The notes beneath the pieces were generated by a model. That model worked only from the letters and a program-made list of their open reading frames with translations. It did no database searches and was not told where the DNA came from. Both the position numbers and the translations under genes were made by a program. From Pseudomonas hygromyciniae (GTDB taxonomy: Bacteria > Pseudomonadota > Gammaproteobacteria > Pseudomonadales > Pseudomonadaceae): a stretch of DNA of 64,000 nt. The first letter of the stretch is position 1. Each line of letters begins with the position of its first letter. This document shows positions 63,801 to 64,000 of the stretch, one piece after another. The DNA lies in contig NZ_CP070507.1 of NCBI RefSeq assembly GCF_016925675.1, positions 185,869-249,868 on the forward strand, read 5' to 3'.

Positions 63801-63846
63801 GGTGCGCTGGCAGCTTCGGATAGGCTGTGCGCTCCAGAGAGGCCAT
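60829..63846 (-). CDS. tnpA: TnpA, Tn3-family transposase
   Basis: A 1005-aa DDE transposase with the Tn3-family C-terminal domain: Asp in VAADGTQFDFY, Asp in VDTVYSDTQGQSATVFAFTH, Glu in ELRQEVTANTNKIESYNGFS, with LLGINLMPRIRNWRNL and the R-x-x-R-Y-N-D-M-I-A-S-S end region. The N-terminal ~150 residues are the DUF4158 DNA-binding domain that recognises terminal repeats. Overall intact with no frameshift. It starts at ATG 63846, ~155 bp from the window end, and reads away from the right terminus. Confidence 0.95.
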   Translation of the reverse strand: MASLERTAYPKLPAHLSTKELHQCYSLSEFELEWLSRTAKSPALTIGLAVLLKTFQQLHYFPSLEEIPTEIVNHVRSCLRYGVRIAPRYANPRTLYRHQTAIRQYLQITPFYGSDALKIAEKTAHEAAEVLDQRVDVINVLIGELLERGYELPAYSTLNDAAEDAQVALQEKIFNRVVDRAPIDVIYRLRELLDTDFGRCQSDFNALKQVPKKPSRKHLEILIDHLSWLGGFGDLDAIFEGIVDTKIWFFANQAEKTDVSELKDCSLPKRYTLMLALIYLMRVRARDHLAEMFIKRIATIHKRAKEELEQIQLRQRKKLELLVATLDGVIQILSQEPSDQEAGSLIREYLSPEGSLDHLREACAEVQATGGSNYLPLLWKHFKSHRSLLFRLSLLLQLEPTTQDRSLIEALHLVQANEILHREWIDEHVDLAFASDRWIKVVRRAASEGPPTNRRFLEVCVFSHLANELRSGDICVLGSESFADYRKQLLPWDECLARLPEYCAKVGLPSTAKEFVASLKEQLESTAQQLDDKFPSCRGDVSINEAGDPVLRRVVARDIPPSAISLQTAITQRMPARHVLDIMANIEHWIQFTRHFGPMSGSDPKLKEPAERYLMTIFAMGCNLGPNQAARHLAGNVTPHMLSYTNRRHLPLDKLDKANRELVELYLQLDLPKLWGDGKAVAADGTQFDFYDENLLAGYHFRYRKMGAVAYRHVANNYIAVFQHFIPPGIWEAIYVIEGLLKADHSVEVDTVYSDTQGQSATVFAFTHLLGINLMPRIRNWRNLVMYRPDRSAKYKHINSLFTDTVNWSQIETHWQDLMQVALSIQAGKISSPMLLRKLGSYSRRNKLYHAAQELGCVIRTIFLLKWIGNRELRQEVTANTNKIESYNGFSKWLSFGGDVIAENDPDEQQKRLRYNDMIASSVILQNTVDMMRILQKLARDGWQFTDEDVSFLSPYLTSNVKRFGEFNLSLKRPPEPWIKDSIFQQAAGSIRGQTMPNNRVEETN

Positions 63847-63959
63847 AGGGTTCGTCCCTCAAGGAAAAGCAAAAGCTTCAGCATAGACGGCTAAACTTGG
63901 GACGAGGAAAGGCAACACAGAAAAATATTTAAATCCTAGCAACATCTATAGGTATGGAG

Positions 63960-64000
63960 AGGCCGGAAAATGTCTGGTTTTCCACCTATCTAGGCACGAT
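63960..64000 (-). repeat. Right terminal inverted repeat (incomplete at window edge)
   Basis: Complement of the last bases reads CGTGCCTAGATAGG...GACATTTT and matches the left repeat at 42281-42311 with about 20 of 31 identities. The leading G-run lies beyond the window, so only the inner part is seen. Confidence 0.65.

Larger units (their letters stand above)
42275..64000. mobile_element. Tn4651-type Tn3-family transposon (right end at window edge)
   Basis: tnpS and tnpT with a resolution site at the left end and tnpA plus tnpC at the right end are the arrangement of the Tn4651/Tn5041 branch of the Tn3 family. The left terminal repeat begins GGGGTTGTGCCGAGATA at 42275; the complement of the last bases of the window (GTGCCTAGATAGG...GACATTTT) matches it, so the right repeat ends a few bases past 64000. 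The transposon is thus about 21.7 kb. Cargo: cysD-cysNC and an NhaR-led metabolic block. The flanking target duplication cannot be seen from the right side. Confidence 0.85.

Noticed and set aside
1..64000. tRNA or rRNA genes, prophage structural genes, conjugation genes
   Set aside because: None were recognised in either strand; transfer genes, if the plasmid has them, lie outside the window.

Overview
The window looks like a piece of a large Pseudomonas plasmid. The evidence is a MvaT/Pmr-type H-NS protein (a Pseudomonas family), a Rep_3 replication initiator beside an iteron origin with a perfect DnaA box, a parA-parS-parB locus, a plasmid Tus-like terminator protein, many small unrecognised plasmid genes, and a Tn4651-type Tn3-family transposon. 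No rRNA, tRNA or CRISPR array was seen.

Layout. 0-7.3 kb: small, mostly minus-strand genes (Rap1a/Tai-like periplasmic protein, lipoprotein, VRR-NUC nuclease), a decayed MazF/ChpB-type toxin and a short tyrosine recombinase. 7.3-10.1 kb: a tightly coupled three-gene operon (membrane protein, UvrD-like helicase, membrane HExxH protease). 10.4-11.6 kb: an AT-rich pair with a secreted metzincin. 12-15.3 kb: an SF2 helicase and a YejK/NdpA nucleoid protein. 16.2-18.9 kb: an IS3-family element disrupted by a complete IS30-family element, both with visible inverted repeats and target duplications. 18.9-24.4 kb: a phosphatase-like protein, an orphan N-6 DNA methylase, a GNAT protein, and an ADP-ribosyltransferase-like gene overlapping a P4-type integrase. 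24.6-34 kb: plasmid maintenance core (MvaT-like protein, ParB-like regulator, parB, three parS-like palindromes, parA, iteron origin, rep). 34-42.3 kb: HNH nuclease, Tus-like protein with two inverted candidate Ter sites, a zinc-ribbon/HEPN protein, and a DUF1173-like protein.

42.275 kb to the end of the window is a Tn3-family transposon of the Tn4651 type. tnpS and tnpT are divergent around a dyad-rich resolution site at the left; tnpA and tnpC are at the right. The right inverted repeat runs into the last base of the window. The passengers are not ordinary resistance genes. They are second copies of core metabolic genes: cysD-cysNC, then an NhaR-type regulator divergent from a long co-directional block: hpf, membrane protein, terC/alx, DUF6671-like gene, pyrC, ilvD, small ORF, tsaC/sua5, unknown gene, murF, sbtA, sbtB. 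NhaR (Na+/alkaline sensing), TerC/Alx, the Na+/HCO3- importer SbtA with its PII-like partner SbtB, and two enzymes tied to bicarbonate (TsaC uses it directly; PyrC acts in pyrimidine synthesis, which starts from it) suggest a mobile module for alkaline, saline or low-CO2 growth. That function is inference.

cysNC, ilvD, tsaC, murF, sbtA and sbtB, and the IS3 orfA, are broken by single extra bases, nearly all in homopolymer runs. Because every event in this set is +1, consensus sequencing error is a serious alternative to true decay, and the genes may be intact in the real molecule.
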